Source of the DNA: Bacteroidales bacterium
GTDB lineage: Bacteria; Bacteroidota; Bacteroidia; Bacteroidales; UBA932
Direction: 5' to 3'
Assembly (NCBI GenBank): GCA_017627955.1
Contig: JAGAFU010000057.1
Location: forward strand, 1 to 59,569
DNA: 59,569 bases
Position 1 is the stretch's first letter, and every line of letters begins with the position of its first letter. The notes beneath the pieces were generated by a model. That model ran no database searches. It saw only the letters and a list, made by a program, of their open reading frames with translations, and was not told the DNA's origin. This document shows positions 1-10,200 of the stretch, in pieces. Both the position numbers and the translations under genes were made by a program.

Positions 1-12
1 ATTTTTGCGAAA

Positions 13-37
13 ACCGCGGCCTTCTGGCCGCGGTCTT
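13..37 (-). terminator. Intrinsic terminator after rfbB
   Basis: A perfect 9-bp stem (ACCGCGGCC at 13-21, GGCCGCGGT at 26-34) with a TTCT loop lies about 30 bp past the rfbB stop. Read on the minus strand the stem is followed by TTTTCGC, a short U tract. It closes the rnhA-pdxA-rfbB operon. The U tract is short, so efficiency is uncertain. Confidence 0.6.
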
Positions 38-67
38 CCATTTTACTATGTCTCGGTAGCCTCGTCG

Positions 68-1186
68 CTACTTGCTGTACATCCTCTCGTAATACTTTAA
101 GTAATCACCGCTAGTTACCTCATCCAGCCAGTCTTGGTTGTCAAGATACCAGCGGACGGTCTTCTCGATTCCCTCCTCGAATTGCAACGAAGGCTCCCAG
201 CCCAACTCGTCCTTCAGCTTGGTAGAATCGATCGCATACCGCATGTCATGGCCCTTACGGTCGGTGACATAAGTGATTAGATCATCGTCCGCTCCCTCGG
301 GCCTGCCGAGAAGACGGTCCGTCACCTTGATCAGGACCTTGATCAGATCTATGTTCTTCCACTCGTTGAAACCTCCGATGTTGTAGGTCTCCCCGATAAC
401 GCCTTTATGGAATATGACGTCGATCGCCCTGGCGTGGTCCTCCACGTAGAGCCAATCCCGCACGTTCTCTCCCTTGCCATAGACAGGCAGCGGTTTACGA
501 TGGCGTATATTATTGATAAATAAAGGAATGAGCTTCTCGGGGAACTGGAAAGGACCGTAATTGTTAGAGCAGTTGGTCACGATGGTAGGCATCCCGTAAG
601 TGTCATGGTAAGCCCTGACGAAGTGGTCGCTGGAAGCTTTGGCCGCCGAATACGGGCTGTGGGGATTATACCTGGTGTCTTCGGTGAAGAACTTATCGCC
701 GAATGGGCCACCGCCGCACTCGCTTGCGGAGGGATCGCCTTCGGGACGATTCAACTCAAGGGCGCCGTAAACCTCATCGGTGCTGATGTGGTAAAAACGG
801 CAATTGTCCGACCATCCGGTAGGCTCCCAAAAATCCCTCGCGGCCTGGAGCAAAGAAAGCGTCCCCATCACGTTGGTACGGGCGAAAGTGAACGGATCCA
901 CGATCGACCTGTCCACGTGACTCTCTGCGGCAAGGTGAATTATTCCATTTACATTATTAGTTGAAATAATCTTCTTAATATTCTCATAATCACATATATC
1001 AGCCTTTATAAACTGATAATTGGGCATATTCTCCACATCCTTCAGATTGGCCAAATTGCCGGCGTATGTGAGCTTATCGAGATTGATGATCTTGTAGCGA
1101 GGATACTTTTTCACGAAGAGCTTTACCACATGGCTCCCGATGAAACCGGCCCCTCCGGTGATGATTATTGTCTTCTCAAAATCCAT
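68..1186 (-). CDS. rfbB: dTDP-glucose 4,6-dehydratase
   Basis: Second enzyme of dTDP-L-rhamnose synthesis; converts dTDP-glucose to dTDP-4-keto-6-deoxyglucose using bound NAD+ in the cytoplasm. The 372-residue protein shows the extended SDR layout: GGAGFIG dinucleotide motif at 11-17, catalytic Thr-Asp-Glu at 136-138 and Tyr179-xxx-Lys183. A Gly/Pro-rich insertion at about 147-168 between TDE and the Tyr motif makes it slightly longer than the usual 350-360 residues; from memory such an insertion is common in Bacteroidota RfbB. It is the last gene of the rnhA-pdxA-rfbB operon (7-bp gap from pdxA) and is followed by a terminator. The other three pathway genes lie on the divergent operon. Identification is secure. 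Confidence 0.96.
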   Translation of the reverse strand: MDFEKTIIITGGAGFIGSHVVKLFVKKYPRYKIINLDKLTYAGNLANLKDVENMPNYQFIKADICDYENIKKIISTNNVNGIIHLAAESHVDRSIVDPFTFARTNVMGTLSLLQAARDFWEPTGWSDNCRFYHISTDEVYGALELNRPEGDPSASECGGGPFGDKFFTEDTRYNPHSPYSAAKASSDHFVRAYHDTYGMPTIVTNCSNNYGPFQFPEKLIPLFINNIRHRKPLPVYGKGENVRDWLYVEDHARAIDVIFHKGVIGETYNIGGFNEWKNIDLIKVLIKVTDRLLGRPEGADDDLITYVTDRKGHDMRYAIDSTKLKDELGWEPSLQFEEGIEKTVRWYLDNQDWLDEVTSGDYLKYYERMYSK

Positions 1187-1193
1187 ATTCTTC

Positions 1194-2243
1194 TCAACGT
1201 GTTATTTTACTTTCATGCATGTTGTCGTACGCCTCGCGGTTGCGGAATATGTCTATAGCCGCATAGATCGAGGACATCATAGAGTGAGGATCAGCCTCGT
1301 CCCTTCCGGCCATCTCAAAAGCCGTTCCATGGTCCGGGGACGTTCTGACGATCGGGAGTCCGGCTGTGAAGTTGACTCCGTCCTCGAAAGCCAGGGCCTT
1401 GAAAGGTGCCAGGCCTTGATCATGATACATCGCCAGGGTGGCGTCAAACTTGGCGTAGTGCCCCAGTCCGAAGTAGCCGTCTGGAGAATAGGGACCGAAA
1501 GCGAGTATACCCTCGTCATTGGCGGCTTTCACGGCTGGAAGGATGATCTTTTCCTCCTCGTCGCCCAGAAGTCCGCCGTCTCCGCAATGCGGGTTGAGGC
1601 CAAGAACCGCGATCTTAGGCTCCACGACTCCGAAATCCCTCTTGAGGGAGGCGGCCATCAAACGAAGTTTTCCGACGATACGCTCGACAGAGATCGAGGA
1701 CGGGACATCCTTAAGGGGAATATGGCCGGTCACGACACCAATTTTCAACTGGTCGGAGATCATGAACATAGCCACGTCGGAAACCCCGAATTCCTTCTCC
1801 AGATACTCCGTGTGGCCGGTGTTGCCGAAGCCCTCGTTGACCATCGCCCTCTTGTTTATCGGAGCCGTAACAAGAACGTCGATGTCTCCGTTCTTGATGT
1901 CCTTCACGGCCCATTCGAGAGATGTTATGGCCGCCTTGGCGGACTCGGGAGTGGATTGTCCCGGCTCCACGTACGTGTTGTCCGGGAGACAGTTCACGAT
2001 GTTTATCTTCCTCGGCTTGGCGTCCTTGGCGCTCTGGATGACATAAACATCCATCTGCTGGTCGAGGTTGTGGATTCTTTTGCGGTAGAATCCGAAAATC
2101 TTGGACGACCCGTAGATGACGGGAGTGAAAGACTCAAGGATCCTGGCGTCCGAGAGGGACTTTATTATCACCTCGTAGCCTATTCCGTTGCCGTCACCTT
2201 GGGTGATTCCGACAATCGGTTTCCTTTTGAAATTGTCCGACAT
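1194..2243 (-). CDS. pdxA: 4-hydroxythreonine-4-phosphate dehydrogenase
   Basis: Enzyme of the DXP-dependent vitamin B6 pathway: oxidises 4-phosphohydroxy-L-threonine to the amino-ketone that PdxJ condenses with deoxyxylulose phosphate. The 349-residue length and the PdxA signature blocks are present: an N-terminal GITQGDGNGIGYE segment, the metal-site TGHTEYL segment and the C-terminal MYHDQGLAPFK segment that carries another metal-binding His. It lies between rnhA and rfbB with 7-bp gaps on both sides, so it is almost certainly co-transcribed with them. pdxB, an earlier step of the same pathway, is encoded near 40-41 kb, so the organism probably makes pyridoxal phosphate de novo. A PdxA2-type paralogue is possible, but the pdxB pairing favours the biosynthetic role. 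Confidence 0.94.
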   Translation of the reverse strand: MSDNFKRKPIVGITQGDGNGIGYEVIIKSLSDARILESFTPVIYGSSKIFGFYRKRIHNLDQQMDVYVIQSAKDAKPRKINIVNCLPDNTYVEPGQSTPESAKAAITSLEWAVKDIKNGDIDVLVTAPINKRAMVNEGFGNTGHTEYLEKEFGVSDVAMFMISDQLKIGVVTGHIPLKDVPSSISVERIVGKLRLMAASLKRDFGVVEPKIAVLGLNPHCGDGGLLGDEEEKIILPAVKAANDEGILAFGPYSPDGYFGLGHYAKFDATLAMYHDQGLAPFKALAFEDGVNFTAGLPIVRTSPDHGTAFEMAGRDEADPHSMMSSIYAAIDIFRNREAYDNMHESKITR

Positions 2244-2250
2244 TTATAAT

Positions 2251-2760
2251 TTATAGTAATATGTTATCTTGTTCATCAATAAGCTTCTCATACCCCTCAT
2301 CCAACGGAAGTTCCACTCCGGCGGCCACCGCTCCGGCTCCAGCGGCGACAGCAAGCGCGTCACACCGCTCGTTCTCGGGATGCCCGGCATGTCCTTTCAG
2401 CCAGTGGAAACTCACCCTGTGCTGTTTGTAGACCTTGATAAACCTTTGCCATAGGTCGGGGTTCTTGACTTTCTTCCACCCTTTCCTCTCCCAGTTGGAG
2501 AGCCACCCCTCATTGATGGCTTTCACGACATAGGATGAGTCGCTGTACACTTCGACAACGGCATTCTCCCATTTGATAGCCTCAAGCCCGACGATCACGG
2601 CCAGGAGCTCCATCCTGTTGTTGGTCGTGCGGGAGAATCCTCCGCTCATCTCCTTCTCAAGAGTCCCGCAACGAAGAATCACGCCATACCCTCCCGGGCC
2701 CGGATTACCACTCGAGGCCCCATCGGTGTAAAGCTTTATCGCAGGTCTGACATTATCCAT
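2251..2760 (-). CDS. rnhA: Ribonuclease HI
   Basis: Cleaves the RNA strand of RNA-DNA hybrids (R-loops, replication primers). The 169-residue protein is a single type-1 RNase H domain with the catalytic carboxylates Asp13, Glu51, Asp74 and Asp134 and the flexible-loop His124. A short acidic tail follows; there is no N-terminal hybrid-binding domain. It is the first gene of the rnhA-pdxA-rfbB operon. The ATG lies only 5 nt downstream of a TATATTTG -7 element read on the minus strand, so the mRNA may begin at or next to the start codon. The promoter region is shared, divergently, with rfbD. Confidence 0.94.
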   Translation of the reverse strand: MDNVRPAIKLYTDGASSGNPGPGGYGVILRCGTLEKEMSGGFSRTTNNRMELLAVIVGLEAIKWENAVVEVYSDSSYVVKAINEGWLSNWERKGWKKVKNPDLWQRFIKVYKQHRVSFHWLKGHAGHPENERCDALAVAAGAGAVAAGVELPLDEGYEKLIDEQDNILL

Positions 2761-2765
2761 GAGTA

Positions 2766-2798
2766 CAAATATACGGTAAAATTTTTGCGCGACTTCAA
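2766..2798 (-). promoter_or_regulatory. rnhA operon promoter
   Basis: On the minus strand a perfect Bacteroidota -7 element TATATTTG occupies 2773-2766, with a TTG about 22 nt upstream (2798-2796). The usual 7-nt distance from the element to the start site predicts transcription starting at about 2759, effectively at the rnhA start codon (2760). It overlaps the divergent rfbD promoter. Confidence 0.5.
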
Positions 2799-2815
2799 TT
2801 TTGTGACTATTTTTG
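2784..2815 (+). promoter_or_regulatory. rfbDAC operon promoter
   Basis: TTTG at 2784-2787, a 20-nt spacer and TATTTTTG at 2808-2815 match the Bacteroidota sigma-ABfr consensus (TTTG, 19-21 nt, TAnnTTTG). The predicted start site, about 2822, coincides with the rfbD ATG at 2821, so the transcript would be leaderless. Confidence 0.55.
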
Positions 2816-2820
2816 GAAAT

Positions 2821-3705
2821 ATGAATGTACTTGTCACAGGAGCCAACGGGCAGCTCGGGAGCGAGCTTAGGGAAGCTTCGGCCAAAAGGGGCGGAAGATA
2901 CGTCTTCACAGATGTCACATCTGTTCCTGGAAGGGAAACAGTGTATCTCGACATCACCAACATCGAAGCCGTCAGGATAATCTGCGAGTCGGAGAATATT
3001 GACGTCATCGTCAATTGCGCCGCCTACACCAATGTGGACAAGGCGGAGGATGATTCACAGACCGCCCTGCTTCTCAACAGCACGGCCGCGGGCATCCTGG
3101 CCTCGGTCGCGGCGGAGCGGAAAGCGACCCTGATCCACATCTCGACAGACTATGTCTTCCATGGCGACACGGCGAAACCTTGCCGGGAGGATTGGCCCAC
3201 CCATCCCCTCGGAGTCTACGGCTCGACCAAACTGCTCGGAGAGAAGAAGATCGCCGACTCCGGATGCGACAGCATCATTTTCCGCACAGCCTGGCTCTAC
3301 TCCCCTTTCGGGAATAATTTCGTCAAGACCATGCTGCGCCTGACACGGGAAAGGGACGCCCTTAAGGTCGTGTTCGACCAGATCGGGACCCCGACCTATG
3401 CCCGCGACCTTGCCGAACTGATTGTCAAGGTCATAGAAGAGAATATGCTGGACAAGACCGGAATCTACCACTTCAGCGACGAGGGTGCCATCTCGTGGTA
3501 CGATTTCGCCCAGGCGATCATGGAACTCGGCGGCACAACTTGTGAGATCAGCCCATGCCACAGTGAGGACTACCCTTCAAAAGCCCAAAGGCCAAGCTTC
3601 TCGGTTCTGGACAAGACAAAGGTAAAGGAGACATTCGGCATCAAGATTCCCTACTGGAGAGACTCTCTGGTGGATTGTATTAATAGAATAAAGGATTCGG
3701 AATGA
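2821..3705 (+). CDS. rfbD: dTDP-4-dehydrorhamnose reductase
   Basis: Final enzyme of dTDP-L-rhamnose synthesis: NAD(P)H-dependent reduction of dTDP-4-keto-L-rhamnose. The 294-residue SDR protein begins [16 protein letters not shown] with the cofactor motif at 7-13, STDYVFHG at 108-115 and catalytic Tyr133-xxx-Lys137. An in-frame ATG 36 nt upstream (2785) exists, but it would place 12 unrelated residues before the beta-strand with which the family starts, and it lies upstream of the predicted transcription start, so 2821 is chosen. It is the first gene of rfbD-rfbA-rfbC; its TGA overlaps the rfbA ATG. Confidence 0.95.
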   Translation: MNVLVTGANGQLGSELREASAKRGGRYVFTDVTSVPGRETVYLDITNIEAVRIICESENIDVIVNCAAYTNVDKAEDDSQTALLLNSTAAGILASVAAERKATLIHISTDYVFHGDTAKPCREDWPTHPLGVYGSTKLLGEKKIADSGCDSIIFRTAWLYSPFGNNFVKTMLRLTRERDALKVVFDQIGTPTYARDLAELIVKVIEENMLDKTGIYHFSDEGAISWYDFAQAIMELGGTTCEISPCHSEDYPSKAQRPSFSVLDKTKVKETFGIKIPYWRDSLVDCINRIKDSE

Positions 3706-4583
3706 AAGGAATAGTTTTGGCTGGAGGAAGCGGGACCAGGCTGTATCCCATCACCAAGGGAGTCAGCAAGCAGATGCTTCCAATTTACGACAAACCGATG
3801 GTCTATTATCCGATCTCCGTACTGATGAACGCGGGGATAAGGGACATACTGATCATCTCAACCCCCACCGACCTCCCCGCTTTCAGGAGGCTGCTGGGAG
3901 ACGGAAGCGACTTCGGAGTCAGGTTCGAATATGCCGAGCAGCCGTCTCCTGATGGGCTCGCCCAGGCTTTCATAATCGGTGAGAGTTTCATCGGCGACGA
4001 TTGCGCCTGCCTCGTCCTCGGGGACAACATATTCCATGGCGCCGGCTTCGAGGAGCAGCTTCGTCAAGCCGTGGACACAGCCGAGAAAGAAGGCAAGGCA
4101 ACAGTTTTCGGCTACTGGGTCAGTGATCCCCAAAGGTATGGCGTGGCCGAGTTCGACGGTTCCGGCAACTGCCTCAGCATTGAGGAAAAGCCAGCCGAGC
4201 CCAAGAGCAACTACGCCGTGACTGGACTATATTTCTACCCTAATGAGGTTGTGGGTATAGCGAAGACCATCAAACCCTCCGCCCGGGGGGAACTGGAGAT
4301 CACCACGGTCAACCAGGAATTCCTCTCCCAAGGCCTGCTGAAGGTCCAGAGACTAGGCCAGGGGTTCGCTTGGCTGGACACCGGCACCCATGAATCTCTC
4401 ACCGAGGCTTCCAACTACATCGAGGTGATCGAGAAGAGACAAGGATTGAAAGTGGCCTGTCTGGAGGAGATCGCCTTCAAGAACGGTTGGATCGACGCGA
4501 CAACCTTGAGAAAGGTCGCCACCCCGATGGGCAAGAACCAGTATGGACAGTATCTTCTTAAACTCGCGGAAGGATGGAAGTGA
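3702..4583 (+). CDS. rfbA: Glucose-1-phosphate thymidylyltransferase
   Basis: First step of the pathway: dTTP + glucose-1-phosphate to dTDP-glucose + PPi. The 293-residue protein carries the sugar-nucleotidyltransferase signature GGSGTRL at 8-14, followed by the substrate-binding [11 protein letters not shown] segment and the metal-site GDNIFHG at about 107-113. Length and C-terminal helical tail match RmlA1-type enzymes, which are feedback-inhibited by dTDP-rhamnose. It starts on an ATGA overlap with rfbD and its 3' end overlaps the rfbC start by 10 bp, indicating translational coupling through the operon. Confidence 0.96.
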   Translation: MKGIVLAGGSGTRLYPITKGVSKQMLPIYDKPMVYYPISVLMNAGIRDILIISTPTDLPAFRRLLGDGSDFGVRFEYAEQPSPDGLAQAFIIGESFIGDDCACLVLGDNIFHGAGFEEQLRQAVDTAEKEGKATVFGYWVSDPQRYGVAEFDGSGNCLSIEEKPAEPKSNYAVTGLYFYPNEVVGIAKTIKPSARGELEITTVNQEFLSQGLLKVQRLGQGFAWLDTGTHESLTEASNYIEVIEKRQGLKVACLEEIAFKNGWIDATTLRKVATPMGKNQYGQYLLKLAEGWK

Positions 4584-5128
4584 TAAAAACGGGGATTGAA
4601 GGCGTCTTGATCATCGAGCCCCGCATATTCAGGGACCAAAGGGGATATTTCTTCGAGGCTTACAACCGGAAAGAGTTCGAAGAGAAGGTAGGCGCCGTGG
4701 ATTTCGTCCAGGATAACGAGAGCGAGTCGTCCTATGGTGTCGTCAGGGGCCTCCATTTCCAGAAAGGTCCCCATGCCCAGGCCAAGCTCGTAAGGGTCTT
4801 GAGCGGGACAGTTCTGGATGTGGCCGTAGACATAAGGCCCGGATCCCCCACTTTCGGGAAGCATGTCGCCGTGGAGCTTTCCGGAGAGAACCACCGCCAG
4901 TTCTTCCTGCCTCGCGGGATGGCTCATGGTTTCAGCGTTCTGTCCGAGAAAGCCGTATTCCAGTACAAGTGCGACAATTTCTACAGCAAGGAATCTGAAG
5001 GCGCGATCGCATGGGACGACCCGGCATTGGGAATAGACTGGAGGATCCCGGTAGAAGATGTGATCCTTTCAGAGAAAGACAGTCACCACCCAAGGCTCTC
5101 CGAGCTTGGTCAGGAAATCTTGCTGTAG
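4574..5128 (+). CDS. rfbC: dTDP-4-dehydrorhamnose 3,5-epimerase
   Basis: Epimerises C3 and C5 of dTDP-4-keto-6-deoxyglucose to give the L-rhamno configuration. The 184-residue cupin shows the RmlC catalytic His61 (in RGLHFQ), Lys71 and Tyr131, and the conserved [11 protein letters not shown] strand. It is the last gene of the rfbDAC operon. Its 3' end overlaps the convergent recG by 19 bp, with no terminator hairpin between them. With rfbB on the divergent operon the dTDP-rhamnose pathway is complete in this window. Confidence 0.95.
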   Translation: MEVIKTGIEGVLIIEPRIFRDQRGYFFEAYNRKEFEEKVGAVDFVQDNESESSYGVVRGLHFQKGPHAQAKLVRVLSGTVLDVAVDIRPGSPTFGKHVAVELSGENHRQFFLPRGMAHGFSVLSEKAVFQYKCDNFYSKESEGAIAWDDPALGIDWRIPVEDVILSEKDSHHPRLSELGQEILL

Positions 5129-7224
5129 TCCTTAACGGAATATTTGTCTTTGCGCAGCTCCGCGACCAGCGGGGCGTTGACAGCGGATTCCAAGGCGGGA
5201 TCCTGGGCCAGGATATGCTCGGCATATCCCCTGGCATCCGACAGGATCTGTCCGTCATGAGCGAGTGACGCTATATTCAAAGCTATTGGAAGTCCGCTCT
5301 GCTGGGTTCCTTCAAGATCACCGGGGCCTCTCATCTTCATATCTTCCTCAGCGAGATCGAAACCGTTCTCAGTGGCGCACATGAGCTCAAGCCTCTTCCT
5401 GGACTCCTTGCTGACTTTATTGCCATGCATCAGGATGCAATAGGACTTCTCCGAGCCGCGGCCGACACGGCCCCGCAACTGATGGAGTTGGGCCAGGCCG
5501 AATCTCTCGGCGTTTTCGATGACCATAATCGAAGCGTTAGGCACATCCACGCCCACTTCAATAACAGTCGTTGACACCAAGATGTCAGCCCTGCCTGCCA
5601 CGAAGGCGTCCATGTTGAACTTCTTCACCTCGCTGGTCTGCTGACCATGCACGATGGCGACTTTGTAATCCGGCATCGGGAACCGTCGGACGATTTCCTC
5701 ATAGCCGGATTCAAGGTTCTGGTAATCCAGTTTCTCGCTCTCGAATATCAGGGGATAGACAATGAAGACCTGCCGGCCGGCCGATATTTCCTTCCGGATG
5801 AAATTATACATCTGCGGGCGTTTGCCCTCCCCTATCAGCATTGTCTGGATGGGTTTTCGTCCCGGGGGCATCTCATCTATCACGGACACGTCCAGGTCCC
5901 CGTAAAAGGTCATGGCAAGGGTTCTCGGGATCGGTGTGGCAGTCATCACCAGGACATGCGGCGGAGAAGATCCCGCGCCCTTTGACCAAAGTTTGGAACG
6001 TTGCTCGACTCCGAACCTGTGTTGCTCGTCGATAATCGCCAGGCCCAGGTTTTGAAAAACCACGTCGTCCTCGATCAAAGCGTGCGTGCCGATAATAATC
6101 CCGACAGAGCCGTCTTTAAGTCCCTGATGGATAGGACGCCGCTCCGCCTTGGTGGTCGAACCTATCAGCAGCTCGCAACGGACGCCTGTAGGTTCCAGAT
6201 ATTTTCGGATATTCGTAAAATGCTGCTGGGCAAGAACTTCCGTCGGAGCCATCAGGCAAGCCTGGTAACCGTTCCCAACGGCGATAAGCGCGGAAAGGAC
6301 AGCCACCATCGTCTTTCCGGAACCGACATCGCCTTGAAGCAGGCGGTTCATCTGGTGCCCGCTCATCATGTCGGCCCTTATCTCCTTGATCACCCTCTTC
6401 TGGGCTCCGGTGAGCTCATACGGAAGAGCCTCGTAGCACGCGTTGAACGCGGCCCCGACCTTGGGCATCGGGATCCCGTTATCCGCCCTTGAACGGATGT
6501 ATTTCCGCTTCAGGAGTGACAACTGCAGAAGGAAAAGCTCCTCCCACTTCAAGCGGTACTGGGCCTTGGAGAGAGCCCCTTGGTCTGAGGGGAAGTGAAT
6601 ATTCCTGATCGCGTATTTCAGAGGCACAAGCCCCTTTTCACGAAGGATATATTCCGGCAAAGTCTCCTGCACATCGCCGATAGCGAGATCGATAGCTTCC
6701 GCCATCAGCTTGTTCATAACCTTGCCGGTGACTCCACCGCCCCGAAGTTTGTCCGTCGAGTTGTAGACGCCTGTCAATACTCCCGAGAAATTCTGGGCGC
6801 CTTGAGTAGGAGGGTTGTCAATCTCCGGATGGACCATATTCATCCTGCCGTTGTAGACGGATGGCCTTCCGAAGAAAAGGAAGACGGATCCGGGCTTCAG
6901 ACGGTCATAAGTGTACTTTATGCCCTTGAAGAAAACAAGTTCCATCTCTCCGCTGGAATCCCTCACCAGAACGCTCAGGCGCTGTTTGGCGCCTTTGCCG
7001 GCAAGTTCCGTGGACACCACCTGGGCCAGGATCTGGACATAGGCGCTACCGGAGCGGACATCGGAAATGAGCTGGACGGAACTCCGGTCGATGTAACGGA
7101 AAGGATAGGTGCGCAGGAGATCCCCGACAGTGGTGATTTCCAGCTCAGTCCGCAAAAGCGAGGCTCGTTTTGGCCCCACTCCCGGAAGGAACTGCACCTC
7201 CATATCCAATTTATTCCGCGTCAT
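5110..7224 (-). CDS. recG: ATP-dependent DNA helicase RecG
   Basis: Monomeric superfamily-2 helicase that remodels stalled replication forks and branched DNA. The 704-residue protein is complete: N-terminal wedge/OB domain (about 60-160), Walker A GDVGSGKT at 298-305, DEQH box at 399-402, the TATPIPRTLAMT motif and a C-terminal helicase domain ending in the RecG-type TRG region. The ATG is 4 nt downstream of a TATTTTCG box (minus strand, 7236-7229), a one-mismatch -7 element, so the leader would be minimal; no good -33 element is seen. It is convergent with rfbC (19-bp overlap) and divergent from the TamB-like gene. Confidence 0.96.
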   Translation of the reverse strand: MTRNKLDMEVQFLPGVGPKRASLLRTELEITTVGDLLRTYPFRYIDRSSVQLISDVRSGSAYVQILAQVVSTELAGKGAKQRLSVLVRDSSGEMELVFFKGIKYTYDRLKPGSVFLFFGRPSVYNGRMNMVHPEIDNPPTQGAQNFSGVLTGVYNSTDKLRGGGVTGKVMNKLMAEAIDLAIGDVQETLPEYILREKGLVPLKYAIRNIHFPSDQGALSKAQYRLKWEELFLLQLSLLKRKYIRSRADNGIPMPKVGAAFNACYEALPYELTGAQKRVIKEIRADMMSGHQMNRLLQGDVGSGKTMVAVLSALIAVGNGYQACLMAPTEVLAQQHFTNIRKYLEPTGVRCELLIGSTTKAERRPIHQGLKDGSVGIIIGTHALIEDDVVFQNLGLAIIDEQHRFGVEQRSKLWSKGAGSSPPHVLVMTATPIPRTLAMTFYGDLDVSVIDEMPPGRKPIQTMLIGEGKRPQMYNFIRKEISAGRQVFIVYPLIFESEKLDYQNLESGYEEIVRRFPMPDYKVAIVHGQQTSEVKKFNMDAFVAGRADILVSTTVIEVGVDVPNASIMVIENAERFGLAQLHQLRGRVGRGSEKSYCILMHGNKVSKESRKRLELMCATENGFDLAEEDMKMRGPGDLEGTQQSGLPIALNIASLAHDGQILSDARGYAEHILAQDPALESAVNAPLVAELRKDKYSVKDYSKIS

Positions 7225-7250
7225 AACGCGAAAATACGGATTTTTATCCG

Positions 7251-7279
7251 TTTGATGACATCATTTTTTGGTATATTTG
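7251..7279 (+). promoter_or_regulatory. Promoter of the TamB-like gene
   Basis: TTTG at 7251-7254, a 17-nt spacer and a perfect TATATTTG at 7272-7279. The predicted start site is 7286, which is exactly the G of the GTG start codon, implying a leaderless transcript. The spacer is slightly shorter than consensus. Confidence 0.5.
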
Positions 7280-7285
7280 TAAGTT

Positions 7286-10200
7286 GTGAGAAAGGCTCTC
7301 AAAATACTACGTGGCATCATTGTGACGACTGCTGTCCTGCTGTTCGCCGCATGGGTGCTCATCCAGATGCCAGGGGTACAGACTTTTGTCGCCAAAAGGG
7401 TCACTGAAGCTCTCGAGGACAAATTCAACGGGAAGATAGAATTCTCCAAAATCCACCTTAAGCCATTCAATGCCATCGTGTTGAAAGACGTGAAACTGCT
7501 GGATGCCGATCCTCCTGTCACCCCTTCCGGAGAAAGCCTTGATGTCTTGGCCGGAGCCAAGAGCATAACAGCGACCTTCTCTATCAAGGGCCTGTTCAGC
7601 AAAGAGGGACTTCACCTTGGGAGAGTGACAGTCAGCGAAGGATCTTTCACCCTTGCCATGGATGAGAGGGGAAGCAATATTGCCCGCATGTTCAATACCA
7701 GCCCCAAGGAGAAAGAAAAGAAGGAGATGGGAAGGGTATTTGACGCCGGGAAGGTGGAAATAGACGACTTCCGTTTCAGGCTCGTCAACCTCAAGCGCCA
7801 GTTCTCTGACAAAGAAGGATCTATAGACTGGAGCGACCTTGACGTGCTGGTACACGAGCTCGAGGCCAGTGATCTGGATCTCTCCCGCGGCTTCATGAAA
7901 GGCAATTTGGAGAATCTCAGCGCAACCGAGAAGAGCGGTTATCACATCAATTCCCTTTCAGGAGAGACGACTGTGGGAGGTGGTTCAGCCGTCGTCGAGA
8001 ATCTCAAGCTCAAAGACAGCTGGTCGGACATACGGATGGATGAGTTCATTCTCGGATATGGCGACATCCAGGCTTTCAACGACTTCATGGATAAAGTCCG
8101 CTTGAGGGGTGACATTAGGAACAGCGTGGTTGATTTCAAGAGTTTGGGGTACTTCGCGAGCGCCCTGAAACCTATGACCGCCAGGTTCAATATCAAGAAA
8201 GCCGACGTGGACGGGACCGTGAGCGACCTGGCGATCGACAGGATCGATTTCCTGGAGACCGGCAGCGGGGCGAGCGGAAGGGCGGAAGGACGCCTCACCG
8301 GACTCTCTGACATTGACGCGACGGTCTTCGATTTCCATGTCGAGGATATTCTTTTCACATCGGAGGGGCTGGGAAAATTCATCACTTGTTTCGCCCCAAA
8401 GACCAGGCTGGCTCTTGGCAAATTCGCCCCTGGTGAGCATGTCAGATTTGACGGGACTGTCCGGGGCACCCTGAACAATCTCGCTGTCAAGGGCGACGCC
8501 TCGACAAGGTCGTCGGGATCGCTCAGGGCTGACCTCAAGATGAAGGATCTGATCAAGATGTCAGGATCCAGGGACTTCTCCGGCCACTTCCAGGCCAATG
8601 CCTTGAACATCGGGAGAATCGCCGGAATAAGCAAGGTCGGCGAAGTGACGATGAGAGGAGCCGCCGACGCCGTTATCGGAAAGGGCGGAGTCAACCTTAA
8701 GATCGACTCGCTTCTGATCGACAAGCTGCATGTCCTGGATTATGACTACACGAACATCAAGGCCGCGGGAACATACTCTGACGAAGCCTTTGACGGACGA
8801 CTGATTTGCAACGATCCCAATCTCAATCTGTTGTTCCAGGGAATATTCACCTTGTCAGACAAGACCAGCAACGGCCTTTACAAGTTCTACGCGGACCTTG
8901 GATATGCCGACCTTCAGGCTCTTGGGCTTGACAAGAGAGGGGTCTCAAAAGCATCCGGAAGAGTCAACGCCAACTACATGACAATCAGCGGCGGAGACAT
9001 CATAGGTGACTTAGACATCCTGGACATCAATCTGGAGAATGCCCTTGGAAAATATGACATCGGGGACATAAGGATAGCCTCGCAATCAGGAGGTGGCATG
9101 CATAAGATCAACCTGAGCTCGAGCTTCGCGGATGCCTCATATTCGGGGACAAAACCCGTGAAAGGGATTGTCAAGGACCTGAGGGAACTTATGCTCGCCA
9201 GAGAGCTGCCCGCCATCTGCAAGGACACGACAAAGACGTGGCGTTCAGACCGTTACGATGTCAGGCTTGACGCCCATGACACGCGTGACATCCTGGCCTT
9301 CGCGATGCCCGGGTTGTACATCGCGGACAGCACCCGTATAAGACTCGCCGTCAATGGAGACGGAGACGTGAAAGCGACCGTAAAGTCCTCAAGGATCGCG
9401 ATGAGGAAGAATTATCTCAGGAACCTGGACCTGACTTTGGACAACCGGGGCGAGAGTGTGAACGGCCAGTTGCGCGGGTCGGAATTGATCGTGGGTGGAC
9501 TGGTCTTCAAAAACAATCTTCTCACGTTATTGGCCAATGACAACAAGGTCGGATTAGGATATTCCTACGACAATCAGGAGGCCCTGGCCTACAAAGGTAA
9601 CGTGTTCATGTCCGGAGTTCTTGACCGGGGAGATTCCGGAGAGCTTCTACTTGACGGGAAAACACTCCCTTCCAGCGTATGGTTCAATGCCCAGGAATGG
9701 AAGATATCCCCATCCGTTTTCAAACTGGCGGGTAAAGACATATCCCTGGACAACTTCATGGCCGCAAGCGGAGGACAATCCATCAAAGTCGATGGCGGAT
9801 TCTCATCTTCCCACCCTGACACCCTCACCGTGGACATGGTGAAATTCGACATCGGGCTCGCCAATAAACTGGCCGGAATGGATCTTGGCGTCTCAGGTCT
9901 CGCCACCGGGCACGCGATGGTCACATCCCCATGGAAGGATAATGCCGGGCTGGCCCTGGCTCTTGTGTGTGATAGTGTCCAGATGGGAAGAAGACCGGTT
10001 GGAGACCTCGCGCTGAACTGCGGGATGACCGAGAACGGACTGTTCAAGATAAAGGCAGCCAACAATCTTGACGGCCAAAAGACCATGGACATTTCCGGAG
10101 GCTATGACACCAAGGGCAAGACGCTGGACATTCTGGCGGAACTGGAGGGGATGGACGCGGGCTACATCGCGCCCTTCCTCGAATCGGTCTTCAGCGATGT

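Noticed and set aside
1140-2249. Long open frame antisense to pdxA (about 370 codons)
   Set aside because: It mirrors pdxA codon for codon, has no family resemblance or promoter, and arises from the GC-rich third-position bias that keeps antisense frames open.
68-5128. Complete O-antigen or capsule locus
   Set aside because: Only the four dTDP-rhamnose genes are here; there are no glycosyltransferases, flippase or polymerase.
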